The translations under genes and the position numbers were made by a program. 64,000 bases of DNA from NCBI GenBank assembly GCA_039707465.1, contig CM077647.1:120322610-120386609 (forward strand), given 5' to 3'. Every line of letters begins with the position of its first letter. The stretch's first letter is position 1. Below the pieces are notes generated by a model. That model saw nothing but the letters and a program-made list of their open reading frames with translations. It was not told where the DNA came from and made no database searches. The stretch comes from Rhabdophis nuchalis. Lineage: Eukaryota > Chordata > Lepidosauria > Squamata > Natricidae. This document shows, in pieces, positions 31,936-44,925 of this stretch.

Positions 31936-33297
31936 TAAGGACAATGTTGATAGGGCTAAAGTTGTAAATTTGCTAGAAAAATAGTGTTTTTATTTTGTCA
32001 TCTAGAAGACTAAAAGAACGAGATGTGGCAACAAAATGTACAACCAATTAATATGTGTCTTTCTGCCCCAGTGTGTATTAGGCTAACTTTTCTTTGATAT
32101 TTGTGGGCATTCATATGTGCATGCTTGCACATGTACACACACTCACACATTTCTATTCAGTGATAGATTATTCCTCTCTTGAAACTTTAGAGGCACCATA
32201 TTTTTTTACTGCAATTACAGTACATTCCCAGGTTCCTTTCACATATCTTGATTAATTTGTTAAATCTTTTTATCTTCCTTCATGATCTGCCTTGATCCAA
32301 TACAGTAGTTTCTGATAAGCTTTCAGATAATAAACATATTTATCCCCAGGCCCAAAGATTTAATATTTATAAAGACATTTACACCTCAGACTCCGGTTTC
32401 ATTTACAAGTGTTGCAATTGAGTAAACCCTTCCCTTGTTAAAAAAAATCTGAAATACAGAAAAGCCTATCAAGAGAATGTCTTTAGTTTCGGTACAAATA
32501 AATTGAAGAGAAGACAAATGGATTTCTTAGATCACAGTTCCACATTTCTGCTAATGGTGACAAAGTTCTCACAAGCCAGATTTGAAAAATGGATAAGGAT
32601 ATTCTTCACTTACAGAGAACTTTTGTGTATGAAGGAGATGATTTATGTCCATTTCATTCTTGTAGGTTCATATTTAAAGAAGAAAGCTGTCCTGTAGAAC
32701 GCAGCCGTAACAGAATCTTGGTCTCTCTTTCCCAGCTTCAGAATTGGAACAGAAAAATGATATTTCGATTGGCATCACATGGACATTTAGGCCTAGTTCA
32801 CATAGCATGATAAATTATAATATTCATCTGATTTGGGCTCTGTGGTGAATAAGCTGTTGTTATTCAGTAAACAATGGTTTAGTACAATAATTGCATCCAC
32901 AATGTAAATTCAGACTATGATTCTATATACAAATATCTGACAGTAAGATTCTCTGAATATAATTTTTTTGGGGGAAAGGCAGTTGTATAGGATATGAAAG
33001 GAAGAAAAGAACATAAAGTAATAAGCCCAGATAGCTGAAGACAATATTAGAGTTGTGTAAAAGGAGGACTGTGTATCTAGTTAACTGAAGTTAGAGTCAA
33101 ATAAGCCTGAATTTTTTTATTGTAGAACAAAGTGCATCTTCATGTTTTATAGGTGACAAAATATCTTCCTCTTATATAGGATTTCAGTATTGGATTCTTA
33201 AATTCAACTTTTGCAACAAGTACATAATGCAGGGATGCAGGCAGTAATGAGTATTTCATGTTAATGTCCATATATTATCGCTGCTTTGTGAATAGCT
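31936..33297. other. Intron 1 stretch without recognised features
   Basis: AT-rich sequence with no convincing ORF, splice-bounded exon or repeat I can name. Short ORFs (for example at 32503-32697) look random: no motif, no codon bias, no conserved neighbours. Confidence 0.4.
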
Positions 33298-33450
33298 TTG
33301 GTTACTGGTTGACTTCCAGGTAGAATTCAAGATGCTGGTTGTTATCTATAAAGACCTTCCTGGAGAGATCTGATTACTTGAGGGAGTACCTGTCTCCAAT
33401 AGTTTCCATTCATCTGGTAAAATAAAGCAAAGTGGATATGATCTGACTTC
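33298..33450 (+). mobile_element. Ancient L2-like LINE C-terminal fragment
   Basis: The frame LLVDFQVEFKMLVVIYKDLP at 33300-33360, followed in another frame by DYLREYLSPIVSIHL, fits the L2-type C-terminal block (FRVxFKxLVxIYKALHG, then YLRDxLSP). It is heavily decayed; the boundaries are uncertain. Confidence 0.45.
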
Positions 33451-34117
33451 CATATATTAAATATTGCCATCAATTGACAACAACATCCATTTTCCAAGGA
33501 GGCACATCTTCTCTGATATGGTATCTGGTCTCTGAAAAGCATGTGTTTCCTCCCAAGACAACTATAGTTCTCTCTCTTCAAATCTATAAAGCCAAATCCT
33601 CTCACTCATCACGAAAGCTCCAGAACTGTAAAGCCTACAAACTTGAAATTTGGCACGTATGTTCCTCTTGGCTTCTAGGTGCTTGTTAAAAAAGGATTTT
33701 TCAAAATCACCATCAGATTAGTATTTCTTATACAGTATATAGAGAGATTAACACACTGTGATGCTAAGGAGTTAGACATTCTATTCCCCATCCCCACCTG
33801 AAAAGAACTCTGTTCCAACTGCCAGTTGCCTCACATTCCGTTACCTCAGTTCAAACTGGCTCAGGAACTACTCAGTTCCTTCACTCAGGAACAGTCTGAG
33901 GCTCCTTACAGTTATACCCTTTTGAGATTCAATCACTGACAACCACTGAGCCAATTGTGAACCGAATTTCTCCTGCATAGTGTCTCAGCCCCAACTCACT
34001 TCTTACATTTGACCTCCTAAATTCAGACAAATCTGTTCCTTCTACTGTAACACCAGTTAAAGGGAAAAAAGGGGAAAATGCCACCACATTTCTGGCTTTG
34101 TGATCCACGTAGCCTGG

Positions 34118-34575
34118 CTAATAACTTGCATAGTATAGACTTTCAATTCCTCCCTCCGATGAATTACTCAGGACCTCCCTATAAACAACATTCCTGGCTT
34201 TGCTCTCTGGCTGGAGGATGACCATGCTGTCAGGTGAACTGACTCTGGAGCACATCACATACAACTGTCCATGGGAGAAACAGTCACTCCTCAGATGCAC
34301 ACCAGCCACTTTCAAAGTCTGTCCCTGTGCCTTATTGATAGTGGTGGCATAGCACACCTTAACGAGAAATTGTAGACATTTGAATTCAAAGTGGTAGTGT
34401 GATGGGATCAGAGGAATTCGGGGGAGGAAAATTGTGGCTTTGATTACATGTTTGTATAGAGTCTTCATCTGAAGCCTGGTGCCATTGCACAGTTTCGGAG
34501 GGCTTAGATGTGTAACAGCATGATTGGAGCTCCAACCTTGAGGTAGAGGACATGAGGTGGTAATCCTGGTGGGTT
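34118..34575 (-). pseudogene. Helitron Pif1-like helicase C-terminal fragment
   Basis: The minus strand encodes [17 protein letters not shown], then CNGTRLQ-like residues out of frame, KTLYKHVIKATIFLPRIPLI, then helicase motifs with TINKAQGQTLKVAGVHL and SHGQLYVMCSRVSSPDS, ending NVVYREVL. These are the last motifs of the superfamily-1B helicase of RepHel proteins. No Rep nuclease (HUH) part was seen within the neighbouring 2 kb. At least one frameshift is present near 34480. It is a dead Helitron remnant in intron 1. Confidence 0.8.
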
Positions 34576-35443
34576 GAGAGTGTGCAAGAACTTTACAGGG
34601 TAATGTACAGCATCCTTGATCTTAACTGCTCATTAATTTTCAAGCTTTAAAAGTCAATTTATCAAGCCCAATCACATAGTTTCATACTGAAGCATGGGTA
34701 TCCAGATAGTATTTCATAAACCTCTTTAAGAACTCTTGGAATATTGGCCTTCCAGCAATTTGGCAGGACCATCATCCTTTCAGTTTTTGAGAAAATAGAC
34801 TAAATTAGAAGAAATAGAATGACGGTAATTGGAGCTTGAGGCAAGGCATCTTAACAAGATTATTAAGGCTCAGGGTTGGAGGGGGTGTTGTTCAGTTGTT
34901 TATAGTTACAGGTATTAATATTTTTATGAGCCACCCAGAGTTGTTTAAGATAGCCAGCTATACAAAGCTTTTAAATAAACAATAAAAGGCTGGCTCTATT
35001 CCCAGTTCTGAGGTTAGGATGTCTGTGGAGTTCCTGGCAATTTTTTGGCTACTATTAGTATGATTTTACCTGCCCATTCAGTTTTTTTAAATATATATTT
35101 TATATGGTTTTATATATTTTAAATAAATCAGAGGGATTTTCCACTCCTCAGTTGGATTTGCAATTCAATACACATCTGTGAGCTGATGTTAGAGATTCAA
35201 AATATTTTAAACTTGTTGGATTAAACCACTTTATGACTAGAAGAGACATCTATTACCTCCTCCTCTTCCTTTGTGGTAATGTTCTTCAGTTTAATCAAAG
35301 ATCCACGTTTCCTGTTTGCTGTAGCAGACTTATTCTGTTATATTAATTTATTGTTTTTAACAATAGAAATTCCGTTTTATGATTCTTCAAAGTTATACTG
35401 ACGCAAGACTAGTCTTTATTAAACATTTTCCTTGTAGTTGTGT
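34576..35443. other. Intron 1 stretch, possible old SINE/LINE tail
   Basis: Mostly unassigned. A phrase GAGCCACCCAGAGTTG at about 34928, followed by an AT-rich end with AATAAACAATAAA, resembles the 3' tail shared by squamate SINE and RTE-type elements, but the upstream body is not recognisable. Confidence 0.35.
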
Positions 35444-35802
35444 AGTACAGGTTGCCCTTGACTTACAACAGTTCATTTAGGGACCATTATAATAGCTCTA
35501 TGCTTTTAACCATTTTTCCTATTTATGACCATAGAAAAATACCCATGGTCACATGGACAAAATTCAGACACTTGGCAGCTGACTCATATTCATGATGGTT
35601 GCAGGGTCCCAAAATCATGTGGTCATCTTTTGGGACATTGTGACAAACAGAGTCAATGGGGCTAACTTAACAATTTCAGTGATTCACAACTGTGTTAAGA
35701 AGGTTATAAAATGGGACAAAATTCAGTTAACAACTCTCTCGCTTAGCCACAGAAATCTTGGGTACAATGATCTTGCATGTATAAGTTGAGGTCTATCTGT
35801 AT
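35444..35802. mobile_element. Non-autonomous TIR element, related to 28919-29679
   Basis: Begins CAGGTTGCCCTTGACTTACAA and ends AAGTTGAGGTCTATCTGTA, an inverted pair. The interior has the same phrases as the first copy (GATGGTTGCAGGGTCCCAAA, CACATGGACAAAATTC-type text). There is no ORF. Confidence 0.6.
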
Positions 35803-35849
35803 TACCCTGCATGATTACTTGCATGATTACTGCTATCAAAGCATAATAA

Positions 35850-38240
35850 TAATAATAAATTTTATTGCGGTCACAGATCAGCAATAGACAAAATTATCAC
35901 TGTTTACATGTGATAGATTATGATTATTTAGATATTTCTTTATAATGCCTTTTATAACTGGATCTGTTGCAGAATTTACAGCAAAAGAAAGGCTCACTTG
36001 TACCTCCAGGATATCTTCAGTGCCTTTTCTGAGGTACTGACATTGCTCATCAGACATTGTTCATGTAATATAGTTACCAGCCAAAAGAATAATTTATTTA
36101 TTAAATAATATCAGAGAAATTCAGGATCAAAATTTTGAACCTTGAACTTATATTTGCAACTACCTAATTTGGGTAGGCAAGTTACATTCTGGCTAAAAGG
36201 AGAATACCATAGGAGGTGGATTCCTTGAAATAGAAATCAGAAGTCATTAAGAGTGATGTCCATATCTGTAGGATATGGCAAAATAAGAATGGAAAGAGCA
36301 TGATCTCTTGAATTCTATACTGAAAACCTTTTTTTAACTAATTCTCAGACTATTGTGAGTGAAACTGGTATTCTTAAAGAGGTAAACAAGCCAGAAGTCA
36401 CCACATGCCACATGATGTGACATCTGGAGAACAAGTAATGTAGTGCAGCTTTTTTTGAACATGATTGGATCTTCCAGTTGATTCAGACCCAATCTATCCT
36501 TCAGAAAGCAATTAAATATGTCTTTTTAATCTACAGCTGCACTGGTAATAGAAATATGTGAAAAAGATTTAAATGAAGACCGTAGTTTGTTTTATTTTCT
36601 GAAAAAGATCAATAGATATGAGTCATTGCAATGATGCATCTACATCTTAATTTTAGGGGGGAAATAGGATTTTAGGGGGGGGAAACTATGTATTAACAGT
36701 AGCATTGAATATATTCTCCTCAACCGCATCCATAATTTTATGTAGTATTAATTCCCCACTTTTGCCATGTAAGAGGTGAACTGAGAATTATGATTATTAA
36801 TTATTTTTATCTAGCCTTTATTATTTTTATATATAACTAGGTGGTGAATATATATGCTTCTTTTCCCCTTATTGTCACCATAGCAACATATGATGATATA
36901 TGTAAGAAGGAACCCAAAATTTGATTAAATATGCCAAGATTGAGTTATGAAGTATGAAGAAGAGAGAGGGTCAGAAACAAATAGATGCTGAATAAAATTA
37001 CAAAACAAACAGTATGTGAAGAAAGGATAGATTGAGAGGAATGAGAAAATTGGGCTGCCTTGGAATAGATGAGATTCTAAAGCACAAAATAGCCAGCAAC
37101 GTAGCATTTGATGAAATAAAGTTTCCCAGTTTTTAAATTTGGATTCTATCAACATGGGTCAACCACTTGTGATTAATGGGTTCTAATATGATCAGGCACT
37201 AGTAGACTAGTAGAAGATTAGCCTTTGGAACTTATTATAAAGCTTAGGCAAGTTCATAAAAATGTAATAGTTCATTAAGTAAATGGTCTCATGCCATTCC
37301 TTAATGTTAAGCTCCTTGACAAAACTTCGGTTTGATGCCTGCTTGCTTAGAAGCTCTCAAAGAGATTCGGCCCAAGTAGAGAACTATCTTTGTTATCTTT
37401 GAAAAAGTATCCAATGTCAGAGAAAAAGAATATATGTAAAGGCCATTTAGTGGTACAAGTTGAATCTATACTGCACCAGCTGAGGTTTCTTTTTAAAAGG
37501 CAATTTTAAAAGCATTTCCAGTATCATCCTTCTACAATAGTATTTGCAATAAATCTACAGTAAAACTTGGCCCAGGTTTTGTTTTGGAGATTTTAATTTT
37601 GTTTATAGAAATTAAATTACTGTTTTATAAGGTTCGACAGTCATTCCCAGTCCTTGACTTAGCAGCAGGGCAATATATGCTTTGGGTGTAGGATGCTGTA
37701 GATATACTGTAGGATGAGTCATTAGTTGCCCACATTTTTTTCTCTCTCAAGTTACATTTAAATAGCAGCAGGAATTGCAAAAGGCTGTGTATGAAAGCGT
37801 GGGTGCAGAGGAAGCACCAAACTCTGTAGAGAACTGGCCTGTAGCATTTGTGCTGCAAGGCTGTGCATGCTGAATTTTAAAGTTCAGATATCTAATCATC
37901 TCGGGTGATTCATCCTGTCTGGCTCGGTGGCTTGCCAAGTTCAATGAGGATCTTTATACAACATATTTGCAACTGTGGAGTCATAGGATACATTTAGCTG
38001 AGGATTAACTTCTTTGGGCACCTCTTAAACAGGCTGGCTTCTCCGTAGTGGTTTCTTGAATGGTTTTGGCCTCTATGGCACATAACATATTTTTCTCATT
38101 AATATGATCAAAGAATTCTGGCAACAGCTTCAGCATTTTCAAAATAGTTCTTTTTTAAACATATTTTCTTCACTTACTTCAAAACTGAATTCAAAAGGAA
38201 ATTTGTTTCACTTGTCTTAAAACACTTTCTGACCTGGTTA
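35850..38240. other. Intron 1 stretch without recognised features
   Basis: Long AT-rich non-coding DNA. I see no exon-like ORF with splice signals and no repeat that I can name with confidence. (ATA)n at 35846-35860 is a short microsatellite. Confidence 0.4.
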
Positions 38241-38439
38241 GCTTTTGGGTTAACTAGATTACCAATTCAGTGTATTGGGCAGTTTGCTTTAAAAGTGTTC
38301 TGGAAGATTTTGTTTTTAAATCTGCTTTGTTAGCATGGTTATCTACATAGGCATAGGCACAGTGGACAGAATGGAAGCCTATTGATTTTTTGCAATTCTG
38401 TAGAACACTTAAGGCTGATACAAAATAGTTGGGCATCAA

Positions 38440-39230
38440 AGTACATATGTGTAGAATTAAGGTATATAATGTCTTTGAGCAATGTTTCAAATAACAGTCA
38501 AGTGGGTTGGAGCTAATCTCACTGGGGGGGGGGGGGGAGGAGTTCCAAAGGACAGAAGCAACAACCGAAAAGGATTTTCTCCTGGACCCCACCAGCTGGA
38601 ATACCTGCCAGCTGGAAAACCAATGGGGCCTGCAGCATGCCTTCTCTGCTTTTAAATGTGATTATCTATACCTTGAATTCTACTCAGAAGTAAACTGGTG
38701 GCCAATGCAATTCACAGAGCAGTGGTGTTAAATGGGCTGCTCTTGGGACCCCAAGAACTTCCCACACCGCTGCATTCTGCACCAGGTGTAGGTTGTAAAG
38801 GCTCTTCAAGGATCTCTCCATGTAGAGCGCATTGCAATAGTCCAACCACAAGATGACTAGACTTGAATGTGGGAGCACAAGGATTCCTAATGCAGGAGTG
38901 ACCACAATTGATGCACAACATGAAGTTATGCAAAGGCTCTCTTGCCATGACTGCACCTCCTCTTTAAGCAGGAGTCAGGAGTCAAGTTGGATCCAATTGG
39001 AATAGTGCTACTCCATCCAGCAGTAATATTCCATCAAAATCATGGATTTGTGGGGTCCATGCATTCAAAGTCACTGGGTCTTGCCAAGGGTACAACTGAA
39101 GCCTGTTGTGTCCCATACAAGCAGTCTCCAGGCACTGCAAGAGGTAACAGCATCACTTGTCTCACCAGGGCCAAGTGCATACTGCAAATACCTCAACCCA
39201 TGGTGCTGGGTGATCTCAATAAATATTAAT
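38440..39230 (-). mobile_element. Ancient L2-type LINE fragment
   Basis: The minus-strand frame at 38956-38684 reads LDYCNALYMERSLKSLYNLH, then LVQNAAVWEVLGVPRAAHLTPLLCELHW, the L2 C-terminal block. 38592-38510 adds SRRKSFSVVASVLWNSSPPP, like [16 protein letters not shown]-run at 38523-38537 interrupts it. Many frameshifts; no activity. Confidence 0.72.
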
Positions 39231-39239
39231 AAAGGATGA

Positions 39240-41940
39240 GCATATTTCATTGTAATTGTCCATATATTTTCTATGTCTATAAGTATTTATTTTTCGTAAA
39301 TCACAAGTATGGTAGAATCTCCAGCTAGAGGAAGGAGTTAAGAGTGGAGCCGAGCTTAGAGTCCTTCCATTGCAGAAAGCAGCAGTAGGCCTGACCTTCC
39401 CCAGAATCCTTGAAGTCTTATCCGATCTTTCTCTAAGGAAAGGCAGTCCATCTAGTTAGGTACTTGTATTATAGGTGACTAATGCTTTGCTTCTCTTGAG
39501 ACTTTTCATGAGTAGTTTGGGTTACTTGTGTCTCACACAGACAACATTGAATAAATGGGTTCATAACTTTAAATTTGTAGTATTGAAGGACTTATCTCTT
39601 ACCTTTGCTGTAAGAATGGCATAAAGAATCCATTGGCATTGTCCAGTTATCAGTTTCAATGTGTGTACAGGTGTGTGAAGTTCAAAACAATATTTGAAAA
39701 TATGGAATATCATCACAATCAAATTAATATGCCTATTTATTTCTTCCCAGAATATAACAACTTGGGGTAACAACAGAAAGGTACTATTTAATCATACTAG
39801 ATTGGCACACATTTTAACATTAGCAACTGTAGGAAGATTTCCTAAAACTTAATCATGAAAGAGGCTTAGAAGGTAAATTGTGGTTGTATTTCTCTTATTT
39901 TTTACATTGCTGAAAGACATTTTATTCCTTAATTCTGAGAATGCATATCCTGATTCCTAATTATTTTAGATCAATATTTAAGAAGTGAAAGGTACACTAC
40001 CTACCATTTATTATTTTTAAGATAATAGTGGGATGATCAGCTAGGGTTGGGGGGGGGTTTAGATTAAAAAAGGCACTAATAACCTGGTTGAGTTATATCT
40101 TTTTCATCTCAGAAAATTAGTACAAAAATAAAATAACGTTCTTTGGAAAAATGGACAAAAATGTATATTGCAGAAGTTATGTTTTTAACCCTAATCTTAA
40201 GGTAGTTTAAGAATTTAAATACATAATATTTTAGAGAAAGATTCATATAGTATGATGCAAAATAGTGTACAGTATGTGGCACTGCCATGGACTACATTTG
40301 GACTGATCTAAACGTTTTTATGGTAGACCTTTGAGGTATATCAAAAACATAATGCACACAGCAAGGTTGCTTATTCCTGATACAGGCAAATATTCTGTCT
40401 TCAGTTTGGGATAATGAGAAAGGCTTTATGGAGAGTATCATTATCATTATACTTTTGTAGCATATCTGTGGTTGGAATTATAGTAATGTCAAGCAAACTT
40501 GGAGCATAGGTTTCTCTCAGGGAACGCAGATAATGCTTATAGAGGACTTCAAAAGTTCAAATGATTCATAAAATCAAGAGGAACCTGCAGGTACCAACTT
40601 TGGGTCTGTGGAAATCAAGAAAGCCCACCATTTGTTGCTCTTCCGTAAACGAATTCAGTTAAAAATTATTTTCTCCTTCCTGTGTTGCTTCAGGAAAATG
40701 AGTATTGCTTGCCCAATTGAAGCAAATCCCTTGAGATCATGAGCCTAACCGAGGACAGTATCACAAATTGGCTTTGCTTTTGAGATGCAACATCCTCCTG
40801 TTCTTTAAGAAGGGAATGTATCTGCAAGGTGTGAAAATTGTGGCTTCTGAAATGTTAAAAAGGCTTTCTAAGCAGACAGCTGAAGTGGAGAAGAAAGAAG
40901 TTCCTTAACCTACTGTGAGAGAGCATTGTTTGTGTGGGATTCCGGACGTGGGTGTTCTTTACAAGAAAAGGGTTGGCAGCTGAAGCAGGCAGGAGCAAGC
41001 CCTCAGGCAAGAGTGCAACTACTATATGCAAAGTCAAACCTGCTCAAACAGATGCAAATAAAGGAGACTAGTGTCCATAAAATAATAAGTTTAATAAAGT
41101 TAGTGTAGTGGCAAAGATAGGAAGGCACTTAGGTGCTATTTTTCCTTTGGTGGCTTTCTGCGAGATAGAGATGAGGGGGTGGGTTTTTTGGCAAGGATCT
41201 TCTATGATCTGGGTCTGAAGTGAGCTCTCTGAATATTTGCTTTACTTGCGGCTGTATTTTGCACTGCATTACGCAACAAACCATTTTGACCAATTTTTTA
41301 AAATGGAAAATGTAACTTTAGAGAAGGAGACCTATCAAAATATTTAAAATTCCTAAGTAGAAAAGATGAGATAGGATTTTGATTAGAAAGGGCTTCTTTT
41401 GTTCCAAAGAGGAAGGTGACAATTATAAATTCCTCAACTAAATTGAGTTATATAGGGCTTCCCAGCTCATACTGATGGGTTAAGGGTTAGTGGTTTGCCA
41501 TTGCTTTCTTTCTAGGGCACAATTAAGACAGGGCTAGAATTCACAGTCTCCCAGTTTCTAGCTTGGTGCCTTTAATTGCTACACCAGATTGATTCTTCTG
41601 ATATGCTTAGATCAATTCAGTAATATTTTCTTCTGCAAATGGAATAGGTACTCATTGCCTGCAATTCTCATACCAATAATAAACAATTGAGACTGTGATT
41701 AGCATATCCTTTAATGATAAGCTCTTCCCTCTGCGTGGGCAGCTGTATTGACAGAAGGAGGGCCACATAAAATATGGGAGTGCTTGGAAAAGACTCAAGA
41801 ATATGTAGTATGTAGCATGTGTTTAAAAACAAAATAGTTTTAGGGAAAATAGCCTAAAACAAAGAGAAGCGTTTTTTTTGGGGGGGGGGGGGGGGGGAGA
41901 GACCGCTCATGGAAGAAAGTAGAAGGGGAATGAAGCATAT
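39240..41940. other. Intron 1 stretch without recognised features
   Basis: Non-coding, AT-rich, with a long G-run at 41880-41897 near its right end. No ORF above noise and no repeat was identified. Confidence 0.4.
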
Positions 41941-41948
41941 ATGCTAAG

Positions 41949-42346
41949 CTCGTGATGGTGAACCTATGGCACACATGCCCGAAGTGGTGCACATGCCATG
42001 TTGCCTGACACTCATGGCATCACCCATTCTTCTTCTGGGTTTTTGGTGCACATGCACATGTGACAATAAGCTGGCCTTCACGCGTGTGGCAGTGCCAAAA
42101 ACCGGAAGAGCTGGTATTCTTGTTTCCGATATATGCATGCGTGCTGGCCAGTTGATAGTCAAGTGTGCATATGCGCCAGAAACCGGAAGACCAGCTGGCC
42201 AGCGCACATGTCCGTGCCAGAAACCAGAAATTCATTTCCCGGCATGTACATGCCCTCTGGGCAGCTCCTCTTCTGGGTTGTGGCCCCACCGAGTACGTGC
42301 AACATGCACTCACGCTCCCTCCAAGTGCCAAAAAAGTTCGCCATCT
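41949..42346. mobile_element. hAT-like non-autonomous element
   Basis: Starts CGTGATGGTGAACCTATGGCA and ends AAGTTCGCCATCTAAG, an imperfect inverted terminal pair. The interior is CG-bearing and repeats phrases like GCCAGAAACCGGAAGA several times, which produces overlapping open frames on both strands (42159-42373) that I regard as non-coding. Confidence 0.6.
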
Positions 42347-42953
42347 AAGGGGTGTGCTAGGCAAACCCCTTAAATGAATTTTAGAGGCAGCCCCACCCTT
42401 CCTGCATGGCCAAAATTTCTGGAGATCTCTACGCTTCTTTCAAGTACAGGAAACAATTTCTCATTTACCTCACCTAGGTGGCAGGAAACTTTACCTTGCA
42501 TGCCTCACCCCGGCAGAGTTTAAAGTCCAATGTTTCTGGCTTCCAGAAAGTTTCAAGATGCCATCATCAAAGGAGAAGCAAAGTTTCTTTCTTGGCTTCT
42601 AGCCTTGCAAAACAGAAAAAGAATCCTTGCCATAGAAAGATACTGGAGCCTGAGCACTTAAGCAGGCCCAATTAGCTGTAGTTAAATCTTAAAAAGCCAT
42701 GCCCTCCAAGTGCATTATTTTATGATATGTATAAGTAAAAAAGAGATTGGGTTCTTATATTAAAACAATTTTAATGTTCCTTTTTAATTGTCAAAAAGAT
42801 GTCCTAATTTCTTTTTAAAAAAAGAGATTCCACCAAAAAAAGAGAGAGAGAGAAATGAAAATCAAATGTGTGTGTTTGTGAATATCAAATAATATAAAAA
42901 TGTGTACATAAAAACGTGTGCATTAACATTTAGCCTCATTCCCAGTTACTTTT

Positions 42954-44925
42954 TTTTTTTATATTGAAAAAGTTTTATTGGTTTTACATTTTTTCTATAG
43001 GATAGGGTAAGGGATACAAAGAAATTTTGAGAGCATTCACGTCAGAGTCTTCGGCCCTTCCGAGACCTCAAAATACACAGTAATAAAATAACAAAAAAAA
43101 CATTTTTCATAACACTACAAGGTAAAAGCAAGTACATATACCTAAATTCTCAATTCCATGCTGTCAGACATTTACAAAAAATCCAGATACAAATATTATG
43201 CAAATTGTTCAGGAAAATCAAGGCAAAGTTATTTTTTCGATCTAAATCTCTTGGCTATTGTATCTTCTTTTTCTCCTCCCTGGCCCCCAGCGGGCGGGGC
43301 CGCGGCCCCCTCCGTCCCCCCTGGATCTTCCCCCAGGGCAGAGGAATGTTTTTTAAGAAAGGCTTCCGCCTCAACAACTGTTTTAATCCTCACTCTTCCT
43401 CCTTCCCAGAACACCAGCATCCCTTCGGGTGTCACCCACTTGAACCAAATCCCATGATCAAATAAAATTTTAGACAAGAAGGAAAATTTCCTCCTTGCTT
43501 CTCGAATCTTTCTAGGGATCTGCTTCAAGATAGCAACCTCTTTTTGTTGGTAAATTAATGGACTACCTCTCTGCACTTTCAGGATTTCCTCTCTGGTTGA
43601 CCTTCTAACAAATTTCACATGTATCTCTCTAGGCACTTCATTTATCCAATTCTGTAGGCTAGGTCAATGTCCCCCCTGATCTCATCTTTAGGTTTTTGTA
43701 AATAGTCTGCTAAAATTGTGCTCATAAGATCAGGGAAGCATTCACCAGATTCCTCAAGAACGTTCTGAAATCTCAAAAAATATGTCATTCTTTCCATATC
43801 TATCCTAGACACATGCCCATTTGTTTCCCCAACCTCTTTAATAACATTTTTAATCTCTCCCTTAACCCCCACCAACCCCCCTTCCAATTCTTCAGTCTTC
43901 TGTGTGTTTTCCAGCACTTGCTTCCGCGTGTCCAATAGATCCTTCTTGAAATTGATGTTTTCTGCCCTCTGGGCCTGAATTTCTTTTACCAGAGTTTGTA
44001 TAACAGTTTCAAGAGAAGCCATCCGTTGTTCTAAACTTGCCAATGCTGTTTCTTGTGCCATGATTAACTGTTAAAATCAATGCCACCAAAATGGCGTTTT
44101 CAGGGTGGGGTTGGTGAGACTAACCGGGAGCCAAAAGTTCTGATCAAGGTTGAAACGTTGTAAAATTCAGGAACCAAGAGAGAGACAATTTTCCAACTCA
44201 ATAGTTATAATAACGAAGGTACTCCAGAAAGGAAATCACAAATCCAGCAAGAGAAAAAATCTTCATCAATATCCAGAGAGAGTCCCAATTGTAAAGAGAC
44301 GCTGGGAATTTTCCATAGTTGAAATAATCAGGCAGGGACAAAGAAAAGCCACCTTCCACCGCCCATCTCAGAGCCCAGAGGAGAGAGTAGAAAAATAATT
44401 TTTTTTTTATCCAGCCAGACCTAGAAACAATGTTGCAAGTAGCCGCATACCACTTTCCCTTGTTAGAGACAGTCCGGATTTAAGATTTCCGCTTTCTCTT
44501 CCAGAGAAGCCATTTTAAAGTGCCGCTTAAGTCCGAGGGTTTTTTTTTGAAAACAAACACCCCCCTCCCAGTTTGTTCAGCCTGGCTGGCAGCAAGGAAA
44601 AAAAGTCTTTTTTAAACTCACTCTCCCTCGCAGCTGAAGCCTCGGCAAGCCTTCCGATCTCTCCGCTCAGCCCTCTGCATTGAAGTGAATGGCGCAGACA
44701 GCCGTTGGCGAAGGGAGAACCCCCCGCAGCATGTTCCTCCTCACCTAGGTCGCGGAGGGGAGCGCTCTCCCCACCGCCGTGAGGAAGAACATCCCCTCCA
44801 AGCCGACCCTACGGGAGACCTCCGGTAACCGGAGTGTCTCGCCCCCGTGGGGGGGCAGAAAAGGCAACAAAGCGGCGAGCGAGTGCTAGGCTCGCCCGTC
44901 GCCGCTGGAGCCGGAACCGGAAGCC
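42954..44925 (-). mobile_element. ORF1-only L1-like retroposon (half-L1), copy 2
   Basis: A 1972-bp insertion with an exact 17-bp duplication CATTCCCAGTTACTTTT (42937-42953 and 44926-44942). The layout equals copy 1 at 5829-7816: a GC-rich 5' region, one ORF1-type frame (44061-43229, broken), a 3' UTR with TATTGAAAAAGTTTTATTGG on the + strand, and a poly-A tail (T run on +). The 5' ends of the two copies coincide. It has no EN or RT. It lies in intron 1 of MAP3K14, antisense to the gene, 0.5 kb before the first coding exon. Confidence 0.9.
43229..44061 (-). pseudogene. Half-L1 ORF1, disrupted by a 16-nt deletion
   Basis: The first part (44061-43642) runs MAQETALASLEQRMASLETV to DEIRGDIDLAYRIG; the second (43636-43229) runs MPREIHVKFVRRSTREEIL to KRFRSKK. 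Comparison with copy 1 shows about 16 nt missing between AGAATT and AAATGAAGT at about 43640, which shifts the frame. Coiled-coil, RRM-like and C-terminal domains are otherwise present. Confidence 0.85.

Noticed and set aside
41966..42373. Overlapping Cys/Pro-rich frames on both strands
   Set aside because: They arise from short repeated phrases inside a hAT-like element; no family resemblance.
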